The position numbers and the translations under genes are program-made. Positions 23,947 to 32,193 of a stretch of 64,000 nt of DNA are shown here, piece by piece; the first letter of the stretch is position 1, and each line of letters opens with the position of its first letter. The DNA is from an uncultured Candidatus Binatia bacterium (lineage in GTDB: Bacteria; Desulfobacterota; Binatia; Bin18). The stretch covers positions 1,426,501-1,490,500 of the forward strand of contig OY282457.1 of assembly GCA_958296235.1 (NCBI GenBank). Reading direction: 5' to 3'. The notes under the pieces are model-generated. The model saw nothing but the letters and a program-made list of their open reading frames with translations, made no database searches and had not been told where the DNA came from.

Positions 23947-25575
23947 ATGACACACACGGGACAACACCCAGCCAAGCCAAACGGGAACGGAGCGGTCGAA
24001 CAATACGACGCTATCGTCATCGGTGCCGGGGTGTCGGGATTGTATCAATTGTACAAACTCAGAGAGATGGGGCTTTCAGTCCGGGTCTTTGAGGATGCTG
24101 GCGGCGTGGGTGGCACCTGGTATTGGAACCGCTACCCTGGCTGTCGCTTCGATTCCGAGAGTGAAACCTATGGCTATTCGTGGTCGGAGGAACTGCTCCA
24201 AGAATGGGACTGGAAAGAGCACTTTTCCGGTCAGCCCGAGAACGAGCGCTACCTCAACTTTGTGGCCGACAAGTTTGACTTGCGCAAAGACATCCAACTC
24301 GACTCTCGCGTCAGCTCGGCGGTCTACGACGAGGACGCGCACTGCTGGGAGGTCCAGGTTGAGGGGGGACAGCGGGCGCGGGCGCAGTTTCTCATCGGTG
24401 CGGTCGGTGTTCTCTCCGCGAAGTATACGCCCCCCTTTGAAGGCATCGACAGCTTCGCGGGTCTGTCGTTTCACACCTCAAGTTGGCCAAAGGAAAAGGT
24501 GGACTTTAGCGGTAAACGGGTGGGCTGCATCGGCACGGGGGCGACCGCGGTCCAACTCATCCCCATCGTAGCCCAGGAAGCCAGCCAGCTGACCGTCTTT
24601 CAGCGGACCCCCAACTACTGCGCGCCCTTGCGTAATTCGGAGGTCAATCCAGAGACCCAGGCGGTCTGGAAGGCCAATTATCCGAAAATCCATAAAAAGT
24701 GTCGCGAAACCTCGGCCGGCTTTGAACATGAATTCGACCCGCGTTCGGCCCTGGAGGTCTCAGAGGAAGAGCGGCTGGCGCTGTACGAGGAGTTGTGGGC
24801 ACTGCCCGGGTTCACTAAATGGCTTGGCAATTTCCACGACATTATGACCAATCAGGAAGCCAATGAGACGTTCGCCGAGTTCGTTCGCAACAAGATACGC
24901 GAGCGGGTGCATGACCCCGAGGTCGCAGAACTGCTGGCTCCCAAAGACCACCCGTTCGGGGCGAAGCGCATCCCTTTGGAAACCTACTATTACGAGGCGT
25001 ATAACCGGGACAATGTGAAGCTGGTCGATGTCCGTAAGGCCCCGATCGAACGCATCACGCCCAAGGGTGTTCGGACCCAAGAGGCCGAGTACGAATTCGA
25101 CGTTATCATCTATGCGACCGGTTTTGACGCGGTGTCCGGGCCGTTGACCCGGATCGATATTCGCGGCGAAGGCGGCCAGACCTTCAAGGATAAATGGGCC
25201 AATGGACCGCGGACCCATCTCGGCATTCAGACTGCCGGCTTCCCGAATTTCTTCATTGCGGCGAGCACGGCCTTCTGCAACTACACCGTTTGCGCCGAAA
25301 TGATCGTGGAATGGATTGCGGACTGTATCGGCTATCTGCGCGAGAAGAACCTGTCGAGTATTGCGCCCACCCTCCAGGCCGAAGACGCCTGGGTCAAGCA
25401 CTCCAACGAGCTGGCTTCGTATACACTCCTGACCGATACGAAGTCCTGGTTTATGGGGAGGAATATCCCCGGCAAGGCCCCCGCCCTGCTCCTGTATGCC
25501 AATACCGTCCCGGAATATCGGAAGGAATGTCAGGAGGCTGCTGCCAACGGCTATCAGGATTTTGTGCTGCAATAA
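23947..25575 (+). CDS. Baeyer-Villiger flavin monooxygenase, tandem copy 2
   Basis: The 542 residues start after AAGGGAGGAATACA, with motifs at the same positions as copy 1: GAGVSG (26-31), FAGLSFHTSSWP (170-181) and GTGATA (196-201). The N-terminal KPNGNGAVEQYDAI is identical in both. Divergence is concentrated at the extreme N-terminus and in patches such as residues 232-260 and the C-terminal 80 residues, regions that line or cap the substrate site in this family. A recent duplication with change of specificity is the simplest reading. Confidence 0.92.
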   Translation: MTHTGQHPAKPNGNGAVEQYDAIVIGAGVSGLYQLYKLREMGLSVRVFEDAGGVGGTWYWNRYPGCRFDSESETYGYSWSEELLQEWDWKEHFSGQPENERYLNFVADKFDLRKDIQLDSRVSSAVYDEDAHCWEVQVEGGQRARAQFLIGAVGVLSAKYTPPFEGIDSFAGLSFHTSSWPKEKVDFSGKRVGCIGTGATAVQLIPIVAQEASQLTVFQRTPNYCAPLRNSEVNPETQAVWKANYPKIHKKCRETSAGFEHEFDPRSALEVSEEERLALYEELWALPGFTKWLGNFHDIMTNQEANETFAEFVRNKIRERVHDPEVAELLAPKDHPFGAKRIPLETYYYEAYNRDNVKLVDVRKAPIERITPKGVRTQEAEYEFDVIIYATGFDAVSGPLTRIDIRGEGGQTFKDKWANGPRTHLGIQTAGFPNFFIAASTAFCNYTVCAEMIVEWIADCIGYLREKNLSSIAPTLQAEDAWVKHSNELASYTLLTDTKSWFMGRNIPGKAPALLLYANTVPEYRKECQEAAANGYQDFVLQ

Positions 25576-25883
25576 GACAGAAACCCTCTCACTCAGGCAA
25601 GAGACACAAGCCGCCCCTCTCCCTTCCAGCGTGTGATGCCCATTGTTTCGCAGGCCCCCAGGCGGTCCGTCCGTCCCCTCACCCGGCCCTTCGACAGGCT
25701 CAGGGCCACCCTCTCCCTCCAGGGGAGAGGGAAAGACAAGAGTCCCGGTCCCGTTGGGAGCGGGGTGAGGGCCGAACCGTCTGAGGGCCGCTGAGCCATG
25801 TAATCTGCATCACACGTTTCCAGGGAGGGGGGCGGAGATTACCAGCACAATACGGACGACCGGCAGAGGAAAGGAGCAGAGCG
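25576..25883. repeat. Intergenic region with composite palindromic repeat
   Basis: No gene is visible. At about 25674-25770 there is a nested palindrome: outer arms CCCTCACCC and GGGTGAGGG, inner arms CCCTCTCCC and GGGGAGAGGG around TCCA, with CCTTCGACAGGCTCAGGG embedded between them. These blocks are very common dispersed repeats of proteobacterial genomes and metagenomes. The rest of the gap is G/C-rich spacer with no promoter I can support. Confidence 0.55.
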
Positions 25884-26255
25884 ATGAGTCCAATTGGGGA
25901 GAAGGTTACGGATTACACGGGGAAGGTCACGTCAGCAACGATAACAGCAGAAGGCTCCGTCATGAATGCCGAGGGAGACGCCGGGCCGTTCGGCACGTAT
26001 ATGTATACGGCAACGTTCGGCTCGGCGGTGGATGTGGCCGGGGAGACGGGTCCACTGACGGGCCGGGTCCAGGATTTTCGCCCGGATGGCAGCGTGGTGC
26101 CCCAAGGCGTCACGGGGGTGTGGCGCAAGAGTGGGCACCATCAGTGGGAAGTGAAGGCGATTAACATGGCCACAGACGGGAATTGTTTTTTCTTCGTCGA
26201 AGTGTGGGATTTGGCGACGCGGTCAATCACCGGCACGGTCTACGCCTTGGACTAA
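25884..26255 (+). CDS. Hypothetical beta-rich protein
   Basis: 123 residues from an ATG after AAAGGAGCAGAGCG. The sequence is all beta by pattern (DYTGKVTSATITAEG, GTYMYTATFGSAVDV, TGPLTGRVQDF, HHQWEVKAINMA, FFFVEVWDLATRSITGTVYALD), about the size of a small barrel such as the allene-oxide-cyclase or lipocalin-like DUF families. It has no signal peptide. The family is not assigned with confidence. It lies after the BVMO pair behind a repeat. Confidence 0.65.
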   Translation: MSPIGEKVTDYTGKVTSATITAEGSVMNAEGDAGPFGTYMYTATFGSAVDVAGETGPLTGRVQDFRPDGSVVPQGVTGVWRKSGHHQWEVKAINMATDGNCFFFVEVWDLATRSITGTVYALD

Positions 26256-26266
26256 GCTGCCTCCCT

Positions 26267-26286
26267 TCCGAGGCTCGAGTCTCGGA
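26267..26286. terminator. Near-perfect palindrome after the beta-rich protein gene
   Basis: TCCGAG-GCTCGAGT-CTCGGA forms an almost perfect 20-bp palindrome 11 bases after the stop at 26255, extendable by GCCTC/GAGGC flanks. It could terminate transcription without a T-run or serve as an operator for the following sulfotransferase gene. Confidence 0.4.
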
Positions 26287-26309
26287 GGCGAGGATGGCCA
26301 GAATGGCCG

Positions 26310-26338
26310 TTGACAGGGCATTTTCAGCCGGGTATCTC
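26310..26338 (+). promoter_or_regulatory. Promoter before sulfotransferase gene
   Basis: TTGACA, exactly 17 bases, then TATCTC, about 90 bases before the ATG at 26428. The -35 is a full consensus match and the -10 is moderate. Confidence 0.45.
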
Positions 26339-26427
26339 ACGGCCATCGTCACGCCTATGCCCGCCGCCGGGTTGTCCCCCGGTTCCATATCACGAAAGCA
26401 AGTCCTCCAGACCAATAGAGCACCATT

Positions 26428-27612
26428 ATGAGTCAAGAAGGAAAACCATTTCTGTTGCAGATGTCCGCAGATCAGATGCTGGCCCGAGCACGAGAGAGCA
26501 CTGGTATCGAGATTACCGATGACGCCGCCGTGGAACCGTTTCGAGTCTTACACGCCGCGTATAACACCGATGCCTGCCTGCATGAACAGGGCGCTGCCGT
26601 CATTGAAAAGAAATTGCTCCGCCTGCTCTGTAACCGCTTGCGGATGCAACGGGATTTTGCCCGGCATCCAGAAATTGCGGAGATTCAGATTCAAAATCCA
26701 ACCTTTGTCTATGGCCAGCTGAGAAGCGGAACCACAAAGGTCCAGAAGCTCTTGGCGGCCTCCGGGGATTTTCACTATCTCCCCTTCTGGCAGACGTATA
26801 ATCCGGCGCTGCTCACCGGGTCACGGACGGAATCCCCACAGCCCCGAATTGAGGAAGCGGACGCCTTTATCCGCTGGTTCGATGGCATGTCACCGGATGC
26901 CAAGCTGGGGCACCGTTTTCAAACCGTTGAACCGGAGGAGGAAAGTCTCGTACTCGAACACAGTCTGGTCAGCGGCGTCTTTATCGCGTTCAATACGATG
27001 AGCAATTATATGCAATGGTTGGCCACCCAGAACCCGACCATCACCTTGGAATACCTGCGCGATATGCTGAAATACCTGCAATGGCAATCGGGTGAAAATA
27101 AACCCTGGGTCTTAAAAAGCCCGCTGTGGTGTGGCCTGGAGCCGTTTGTTGTGAAGGTCTTTCCAGATGCCCACCTGCTCATGACCCATCGTACGCCGCA
27201 CAAGACCATTCCGAGCCTGTTCCGCTTACTGGATACCTTTCACGCCCCGTTTTCCGACAAGCCCCCGGAGTATGAAACGCTCAGAATGGGGCTCGCGATG
27301 GGAATGGAGGAACATCTGAAGGTCCGGCAAAACCGACCAGACATTAAAATTCTGGACATTCCCTATAATGAAGTTATCGGGCCGAGTGAGGACGTCGCCA
27401 CCAAGGTGTATGAATTCTGTGGTATGCCCTTGCGCGAGGAGGCTTTACAAAACATACGCAACTGGGAGGCCGCAAATCCCATCCACAAATTAGGCGCGTT
27501 CACCTATGACCCGGCGGACTATCAGTTGACGCCCGACCTGATTAACCAGGACTTCGCCTCCTATCTGGAGTTTCTCAACAGCACGTTTCCTGCAATCTTG
27601 AACACTCGGTAA
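26428..27612 (+). CDS. Sulfotransferase family protein
   Basis: A 394-residue protein with the PAPS-binding 5'-phosphosulfate loop YGQLRSGTTK (about 95-104) and a likely 3'-phosphate element LLMTHRTPHKTIPSL (about 250). A helical domain precedes the loop and the C-terminal part ends TYDPADYQLTPDLI. This group (sulfotransferase_3-like) is common in actinobacteria and uncultured lineages, where it often sits with lipid, steroid or natural-product genes. The predicted activity is transfer of sulfate from PAPS to a hydroxyl. The acceptor is unknown. Two CmcJ-family genes follow. Confidence 0.85.
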   Translation: MSQEGKPFLLQMSADQMLARARESTGIEITDDAAVEPFRVLHAAYNTDACLHEQGAAVIEKKLLRLLCNRLRMQRDFARHPEIAEIQIQNPTFVYGQLRSGTTKVQKLLAASGDFHYLPFWQTYNPALLTGSRTESPQPRIEEADAFIRWFDGMSPDAKLGHRFQTVEPEEESLVLEHSLVSGVFIAFNTMSNYMQWLATQNPTITLEYLRDMLKYLQWQSGENKPWVLKSPLWCGLEPFVVKVFPDAHLLMTHRTPHKTIPSLFRLLDTFHAPFSDKPPEYETLRMGLAMGMEEHLKVRQNRPDIKILDIPYNEVIGPSEDVATKVYEFCGMPLREEALQNIRNWEAANPIHKLGAFTYDPADYQLTPDLINQDFASYLEFLNSTFPAILNTR

Positions 27613-27634
27613 ACAATTCGTGTGACCAGGCAAT

Positions 27635-27660
27635 ACCGGGCTTGCCAAGACAAACCCGGT
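27635..27660. repeat. Short palindromic hairpin
   Basis: ACCGGG and CCCGGT face each other across a 14-base loop, flanked by direct GTGTGAC copies. It lies 23 bases after the sulfotransferase stop and resembles widespread REP-like or terminator-like hairpins. Confidence 0.4.
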
Positions 27661-27697
27661 GTGACACGATCGGACATCTTTAACTGGAGGGCATACT

Positions 27698-28975
27698 ATG
27701 AACCAGGTCAAGGTCCCCGAGAACAATATGGTGGGAGTTACGGAGAGCGTTTCGTCGGCCTATGTGCCTCCCTTCCAACTCACAGCAGGGCAACCAGCGC
27801 CCATCGCGGCGAACGGCGGTTTATCCTATATGTCGTTTGATCGGGATGGAGACGCAGGAACTGCTGCGGCAATGGAGGCAGCGCTCCGCCAGGTTGCCGA
27901 GGGTGAAGGGCAAGCGGTCATCGACATGATCGACAACGCCCCTCCCGGCCCGATTGAGACCAGGTGGGGCCTCGGCTTTCGCAGCTATGCAGAGTGCCTG
28001 GAGTATATTCGGGCGAACAACATCGAAGCCCCTGAAGGCGGTGTCGCACTTCCGCTACGCTACACGGTCTACGAACAGCCGTCCTACTCCATCGTCTCGT
28101 CCAACGCCATCTGGCGGGACCCGGCGCACGCGGCCGAGGCAAAAATGTTTCGCAAGGAAGAGCAGGAAATCGGGCGGCGCGGTCTCTATTTCCCGCAGAT
28201 ACTGCGCGACGCGCGACGGATGGAAGAGTACTACCCCGGTCTCTCGCCCACGAGTTCCGCGTGCATGGACAAGCTCGGCGTCTCGCTCGCCCACTGTGAA
28301 TCGAAGTGCCAGAATTTCTACGACGCGGCCGAGGTGGAGCGCGTGTTCTACCCGGAGATAGAAAAACTCCTGCTCGACTTCTTTCCCGGTGCGACCGATG
28401 CGCTGGTGTACAACCACGACGTGTTTGACAAGGATTACCAGGGCGCTGTCAAGGAAGATCAGGACAACAAGAACCCAGGGGTCAACACCTTCTACGCCAA
28501 CATCGTGCACAACGACCTGAACGACAACAGCGGCCGCGTGCGCTGCCGCGAGCTGCTGACCAAGAACCTGCGCAACTTCGGGCGCACGCAGCATTATACC
28601 GAGGCCGAGGCCGACGCCAAGATGTCGCGGCGGTTCATGTCGATCAACCTCGCCAAGCCGATGGAGACTGTACGCCAGAACCCCTTCGTACTCTGCGCCT
28701 GGCCCTCGTTCGCCGACCAGCCGTACATCACCAACTACCGTATCTACGACGACCGCGTTGGCGAGACCACCCGCTTCACCTACCGTCCCAACCACGAGTG
28801 GTACTGGCTTCCCCAGCAGACGTCGACCGAGGTATCGATGCTGAAGTGCTACGACTCGGTCACCGACGGCTCCGTCTCGCGCTGGTCGTTCCACTCCGCC
28901 TGCATCGACCCAACCGCGCCCGAGGACGCGCCCTGCCGCAAGAACGTGGTAGTTCGATCCTTTATCTTCTTCTAA
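27698..28975 (+). CDS. CmcJ/NvfI family oxidoreductase, large form
   Basis: The 425 residues start MNQVKVPENNMVG after ACTGGAGGGCATACT. The C-terminal half has the family pattern: HNDLNDNSG, NPFVLCAWPSFADQ, DDRVGETTRFTYRPNHEWYWLPQQTSTEVSMLKCYDS, SFHSACIDPTAPEDAPCRKN and a VRSFIFF end. The family includes cephamycin CmcJ and fungal AsaB/NvfI-type enzymes, some of them non-heme iron and 2-oxoglutarate dependent. The His pair HND and SFHSA fits a metal site. The N-terminal 140 residues are an extension. Its G/C-ending codon use is stronger than in its neighbours. Confidence 0.78.
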   Translation: MNQVKVPENNMVGVTESVSSAYVPPFQLTAGQPAPIAANGGLSYMSFDRDGDAGTAAAMEAALRQVAEGEGQAVIDMIDNAPPGPIETRWGLGFRSYAECLEYIRANNIEAPEGGVALPLRYTVYEQPSYSIVSSNAIWRDPAHAAEAKMFRKEEQEIGRRGLYFPQILRDARRMEEYYPGLSPTSSACMDKLGVSLAHCESKCQNFYDAAEVERVFYPEIEKLLLDFFPGATDALVYNHDVFDKDYQGAVKEDQDNKNPGVNTFYANIVHNDLNDNSGRVRCRELLTKNLRNFGRTQHYTEAEADAKMSRRFMSINLAKPMETVRQNPFVLCAWPSFADQPYITNYRIYDDRVGETTRFTYRPNHEWYWLPQQTSTEVSMLKCYDSVTDGSVSRWSFHSACIDPTAPEDAPCRKNVVVRSFIFF

Positions 28976-29103
28976 GAAGACAAGCAGACGCAGCTCCCGC
29001 TGCGTCTGCCCAAACTGAAGACACCACAGACGGCCCGCTTCATAACTGATGCCTGACAAGGGACCAGTAATCTGACAACACCGACATAATGCACGGGCGG
29101 TGA

Positions 29104-29310
29104 TTAGTTCCGTGGGGCCAGGATGGCCTGAAATTCCTCCTCTGTTGGCTGGGTCTCAAACTTCGGAATCGCGGGATTCATCGCATCCCACGTTTGGGCG
29201 CTGGCCGTCCAAATGTCGGCGGCAGGCCGAACCCAACTAGGGTCATCCAAGCTACTGAGGCTGAAGCGGCGATACAGATGATTCTTGTCCTGAAAAATTG
29301 CCGCCGGCAA
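29104..29310 (-). pseudogene. C-terminal fragment of a GFA-family (formaldehyde-activating-like) protein
   Basis: 68 residues ending with SLDDPSWVRPAADIWTAS-AQ-WDAMNPAIPKFETQP, the typical C-terminus of GFA-domain proteins (glutathione-dependent formaldehyde-activating enzyme/centromere protein V fold). The zinc-binding CxC and CxxC motifs that make the domain work are absent because the N-terminal two thirds are missing. No start with a good ribosome site is present. A gene relic is likelier than a functional small protein. Confidence 0.6.
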
Positions 29311-29368
29311 GCAGATGGCTTATAGTCGTGTCATAATTTCTTATGAGAATACATTTTTGAGGCGTGCA

Positions 29369-30316
29369 ATGATAACCACAGCACAGATTCATTATGCAAT
29401 TCCGAACTCGGATGGCAGCCAGCGCTACACGTATGACAACAGTTTTACACAACTGCCGGCCGGGGTGACGCGGCGCAAGAATGGTGCATCACAACCGTGT
29501 ACCGTTGAGGTGTACGATGGCCGGACGTTGTCAAAGCCCCCATCGTTGATGAGAAATGGCTATTGCCTGGCCGGGGATTTCGACACCGCACTCGATTTAC
29601 AGAACGATGGCTTGGACTCTGAGAAGATCGTGGATACGTATTACCCTGAAATGAGTCGCCTCGTCACTGAAGCGCTTGGCGGCGCCGATGCGGTGAAACG
29701 CGCGATTGTTTTCGACCACACGATTCGCTCAAGGGTCCGAAAAGCCAAAGGAGAAAAAGAGACCAACGGCGAGAATGTCGGCGGCTATGCGAGCACGGCG
29801 CATAACGACAACACGAGTGCTTCGGCAAAAAATCGGGTGCGCTTATTGTCTCAAGCGAAGGCGGCGGGCGGGAGTTTGACCTTGCCCAAAGCGCCATTAA
29901 CGGAGCGCGAGGCGGAAAAAATCTCGTCTGGACGGTTTGGCATATTCAATGTCTGGCGGCATTTCCGCAAAGACTACCCCGTCCTGGATTACCCACTGGC
30001 GGTACTCGATGCCCAATCTGCCCGTCCGGCGGACTTCCTCAGCAGTCTCTATATTTATCCCGGTCGAGTAGGGGAAGTTGTCTCTGTTGTCAGAAATCCC
30101 GAGCATCGCTGGGTCTATTACAGCGAAATGCGTCATAACGAGGCTTTAATTTTTAAGGTGTTCGACTCTTCATCCGAACTCGGGGCTTGCCCCGTCGAAC
30201 AATGTCCGCCAAATACCGCGCATACCTCTTTTCGCCTGGCCGACTCAGATGCTTCCACACCCGCGCGCGAATCGATTGAGTGTCGGGTTTTAGTGGAGTT
30301 TGTCGTATCCAGCTAA
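29369..30316 (+). CDS. CmcJ/NvfI family oxidoreductase, short form
   Basis: 315 residues from MITTAQIHYAIPNSDG, a better start than the ATG 54 bases upstream. It has the whole family pattern: YDNSFTQL, IVFDHTIRSR, STAHNDNTSASAKNRV, FGIFNVWRHFRKDYPVLDYPLAVLDAQS, YPGRVGEVVSVVRNPEHRWVYYSEM, HTSFRL, and a CRVLVEFVV end. Compared with the gene at 27698 it lacks the long N-terminal extension. Metal ligands are probably the His of AHND and the His of AHTSF. It overlaps the start region of the cupin gene, which begins 41 bases after its stop. Confidence 0.8.
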   Translation: MITTAQIHYAIPNSDGSQRYTYDNSFTQLPAGVTRRKNGASQPCTVEVYDGRTLSKPPSLMRNGYCLAGDFDTALDLQNDGLDSEKIVDTYYPEMSRLVTEALGGADAVKRAIVFDHTIRSRVRKAKGEKETNGENVGGYASTAHNDNTSASAKNRVRLLSQAKAAGGSLTLPKAPLTEREAEKISSGRFGIFNVWRHFRKDYPVLDYPLAVLDAQSARPADFLSSLYIYPGRVGEVVSVVRNPEHRWVYYSEMRHNEALIFKVFDSSSELGACPVEQCPPNTAHTSFRLADSDASTPARESIECRVLVEFVVSS

Positions 30317-30356
30317 GGTCAGTAAGACGTCAATGAAGATGGAAGGAGCATACACT

Positions 30357-30815
30357 ATGGCAGCAGTTGCATCCCCAATGACCGCCCGCCAGTTCGATGA
30401 TCAGAACATTCGGTGGCGTGAGCTCGAGGGCTTCAAACACATGATGGTTTCGATCTTCTTTGTCGATGAAGTCCGCAACCGCGTCGAATTGTTGATCAAA
30501 TTTGACCCGAATGAAAAGGTGTTGTTACATCGGCATCTCGCCGACACCAATACCTTTGTCGTTGAGGGGGAGCATGTGATTTATGAACCCGACGGGAGTG
30601 TCAGAGAAGTGCGCCCGGTGGGCCAGTATACCTTCGGCACGGGGCGGGATGCCCATGATGAAGGCGGCGGTCCCAACGGCTGCGTTTTGTACTACAGCGT
30701 GCGCGGCGAGAGCGACGCCTTGTTCGATATGCTCGACGCCGATTTGAACGTGACAGCGACATTACACACCGCGGACTTCAAAGCGCTGTTGGACGCCCAA
30801 CAGCAGGCCGCCTGA
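30357..30815 (+). CDS. Cupin domain protein
   Basis: 152 residues; the start MAAVASPMTARQFDD follows GAAGGAGCATACACT, and two upstream in-frame ATGs lie in the previous gene's tail. The cupin motif 1 is VLLHRHLADTNTFVVEGEH and motif 2 follows at about 115-125. The same HRHL-x-DT-x-T-x-V-x-x-GEH signature occurs in the cupin at 40802. Likely a small metal-binding oxygenase, isomerase or binding protein. Position after the CmcJ-like gene and before a luciferase-like monooxygenase suggests a shared pathway. Confidence 0.82.
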   Translation: MAAVASPMTARQFDDQNIRWRELEGFKHMMVSIFFVDEVRNRVELLIKFDPNEKVLLHRHLADTNTFVVEGEHVIYEPDGSVREVRPVGQYTFGTGRDAHDEGGGPNGCVLYYSVRGESDALFDMLDADLNVTATLHTADFKALLDAQQQAA

Positions 30816-30893
30816 TACCATGTCGATGTGCAAGGACACCGAGTGATCCCTTCGCAGACGATATGAATATCTGGGCGGAGAAGGAGGGCGGCG

Positions 30894-31907
30894 ATGTCAG
30901 CAAAAATCGAATTCGGGATGTTTGACTGGGTTGATCGCGGCCCAAATTCGGTAGGTGATCTTTACGAGTCGCGTCTCAAACTGATCGAATCGGCGGACAA
31001 GGCCGGCTTCTACGGCTATCACCTGGCGGAACACCATTCGACCCCGCTCGGTATGGCGCCCTCTCCATCGGTGTTCTTCGCAGCGCTCGCGCAGAGGACC
31101 AAGCATATCCGCTTCAGCCCCATGGCGTATTTGTTACCGCTGTATCACCCGCTACGCCTCATAGAGGAAGTCTGTATGCTGGACCATCTTTCAAATGGGC
31201 GCATGGAACTCGGCGTCAGCCGCGGCGTGTCGCCATACGAAATCGCTACCTACAGTGTCGCCCCGGAAAAGACCCGGGAAATCTTCACCGAAGTCCTTGA
31301 GATATTTCGGAAGGGGATGAGCGCCGATGTCCTGCATTACGCCGGGAAACATTTCGAATTTCGCGATGTGCCCATGACGATCAAACCGTTCCAGGCTCCG
31401 TATCCGCCGCTGTGGTATCCATCGTTCAGTGAATCCGGGGCCGAATTTGCCGCGCGTGAAGGAATGCACTTCATGAGCCTCGGCCCCCCGTCGCTCATCA
31501 CGAAACTCATGGCTCGCTATCGAGAATGCGCCGCTGACAGCGGCAACGGCGGCGCCGACACGCTGAAGCTGGGCGCAATGCGTCAAATCTATGTGGCGGA
31601 AACTGACGAACAAGCGCAGGCGGTGGCGAAGCCGGCGTACGAGGACTGGTACCGCTCCATCACGCAGCTGTGGCATCAGAACAATGATCACGCCTACGAC
31701 GATTTTTTCGCGTGGAAATCCTGCCTCGCGGGAGAAACCATACTGATCGGATCGATCGACACAGTCCGCGCTCAAATCCAGCGCCTGGTCGCGGAGAGTG
31801 GAATCAATTATTTTGTCGGTTCGTTCGCATGGGGCTCATTGAGTCCGGCGGAAAGCCAGAGATCGCTTGATCTGTTTACCTCAAAAATCGCGCCGCACAT
31901 ACACTAG
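30894..31907 (+). CDS. LLM class flavin-dependent oxidoreductase (luciferase-like) 1
   Basis: The 337 residues form a luciferase-type TIM barrel: FGMFDWVDRG, GFYGYHLAEHHSTPLGMAPSPSVFFAALA, LPLYHPLRLIEEVCMLDHLSNGRMELGVSRG, GKHFEFRDVPM, PYPPLWYPSFSES, AGETILIGSID. Such enzymes use reduced FMN or F420 to oxygenate or reduce small molecules. The N-terminal EHH motif fits FMN-dependent monooxygenases. The stop codon TAG lies inside a repeat that begins at 31904. Confidence 0.9.
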   Translation: MSAKIEFGMFDWVDRGPNSVGDLYESRLKLIESADKAGFYGYHLAEHHSTPLGMAPSPSVFFAALAQRTKHIRFSPMAYLLPLYHPLRLIEEVCMLDHLSNGRMELGVSRGVSPYEIATYSVAPEKTREIFTEVLEIFRKGMSADVLHYAGKHFEFRDVPMTIKPFQAPYPPLWYPSFSESGAEFAAREGMHFMSLGPPSLITKLMARYRECAADSGNGGADTLKLGAMRQIYVAETDEQAQAVAKPAYEDWYRSITQLWHQNNDHAYDDFFAWKSCLAGETILIGSIDTVRAQIQRLVAESGINYFVGSFAWGSLSPAESQRSLDLFTSKIAPHIH

Positions 31908-32053
31908 AGCAAATTACGATTCTGTGTAGCCACCTGTCATTCCTGCGGAAGCAGGAATCCCGGCCCCCAGCCCCTCCGCCCGCTGGATGCCGGATCACGT
32001 CCGGCATGACAGGAGCCCTCGGCACGGCTACAGACTAGCGTAAAACGCTCTAG
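31904..32053. mobile_element. MITE-like repeat with CTAGAGC termini and REP core
   Basis: The left end CTAGAGCAAATTACG...CTGTGTAGCC and the right end GGCTACAGACTAGCG...CGCTCTAG are imperfect inverted repeats of about 28 bp. Between them lie palindromes TTCCTGCGGAAGCAGGAA (31940-31957) and TGCCGG/CCGGCA (31988-32008). It is 150 bp with no gene. The first CTAG supplies the stop codon of the luciferase-like gene. A copy of the left end recurs at 41245. Confidence 0.6.
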
Positions 32054-32163
32054 CCGACGCGGCTTCGACGCACAACGCGGCGGATGAAAGCCCGTGCGTA
32101 GCATGAACGGGATGCAACACTTCGAGCGACTCACCACGCGCAGGCAAAGTCGGGAAATAGGGA

Positions 32164-32191
32164 CCAGAAATAAACCTGACCCCTTTTCTGG
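32164..32191. repeat. Palindrome with GGGGTCAGG core
   Basis: Arms CCAGAAA and TTTCTGG enclose, on the minus strand, AAGGGGTCAGGTTTAT. Similar GGGGTCAGG elements are widespread in bacterial genomes, often near REP-associated transposases. It lies just downstream of the leftward gene 32194-32871. Confidence 0.5.
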
Positions 32192-32193
32192 CT

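Noticed and set aside
27917-28700. Leftward frame of 334 codons opposite the large CmcJ-like gene
   Set aside because: Antisense shadow; the forward frame matches a known family end to end.
31937-32137. 66-codon leftward frame in the repeat element
   Set aside because: Composed of repeat palindromes (REP arms read as Gly/Pro/Arg-rich residues), so not a gene.
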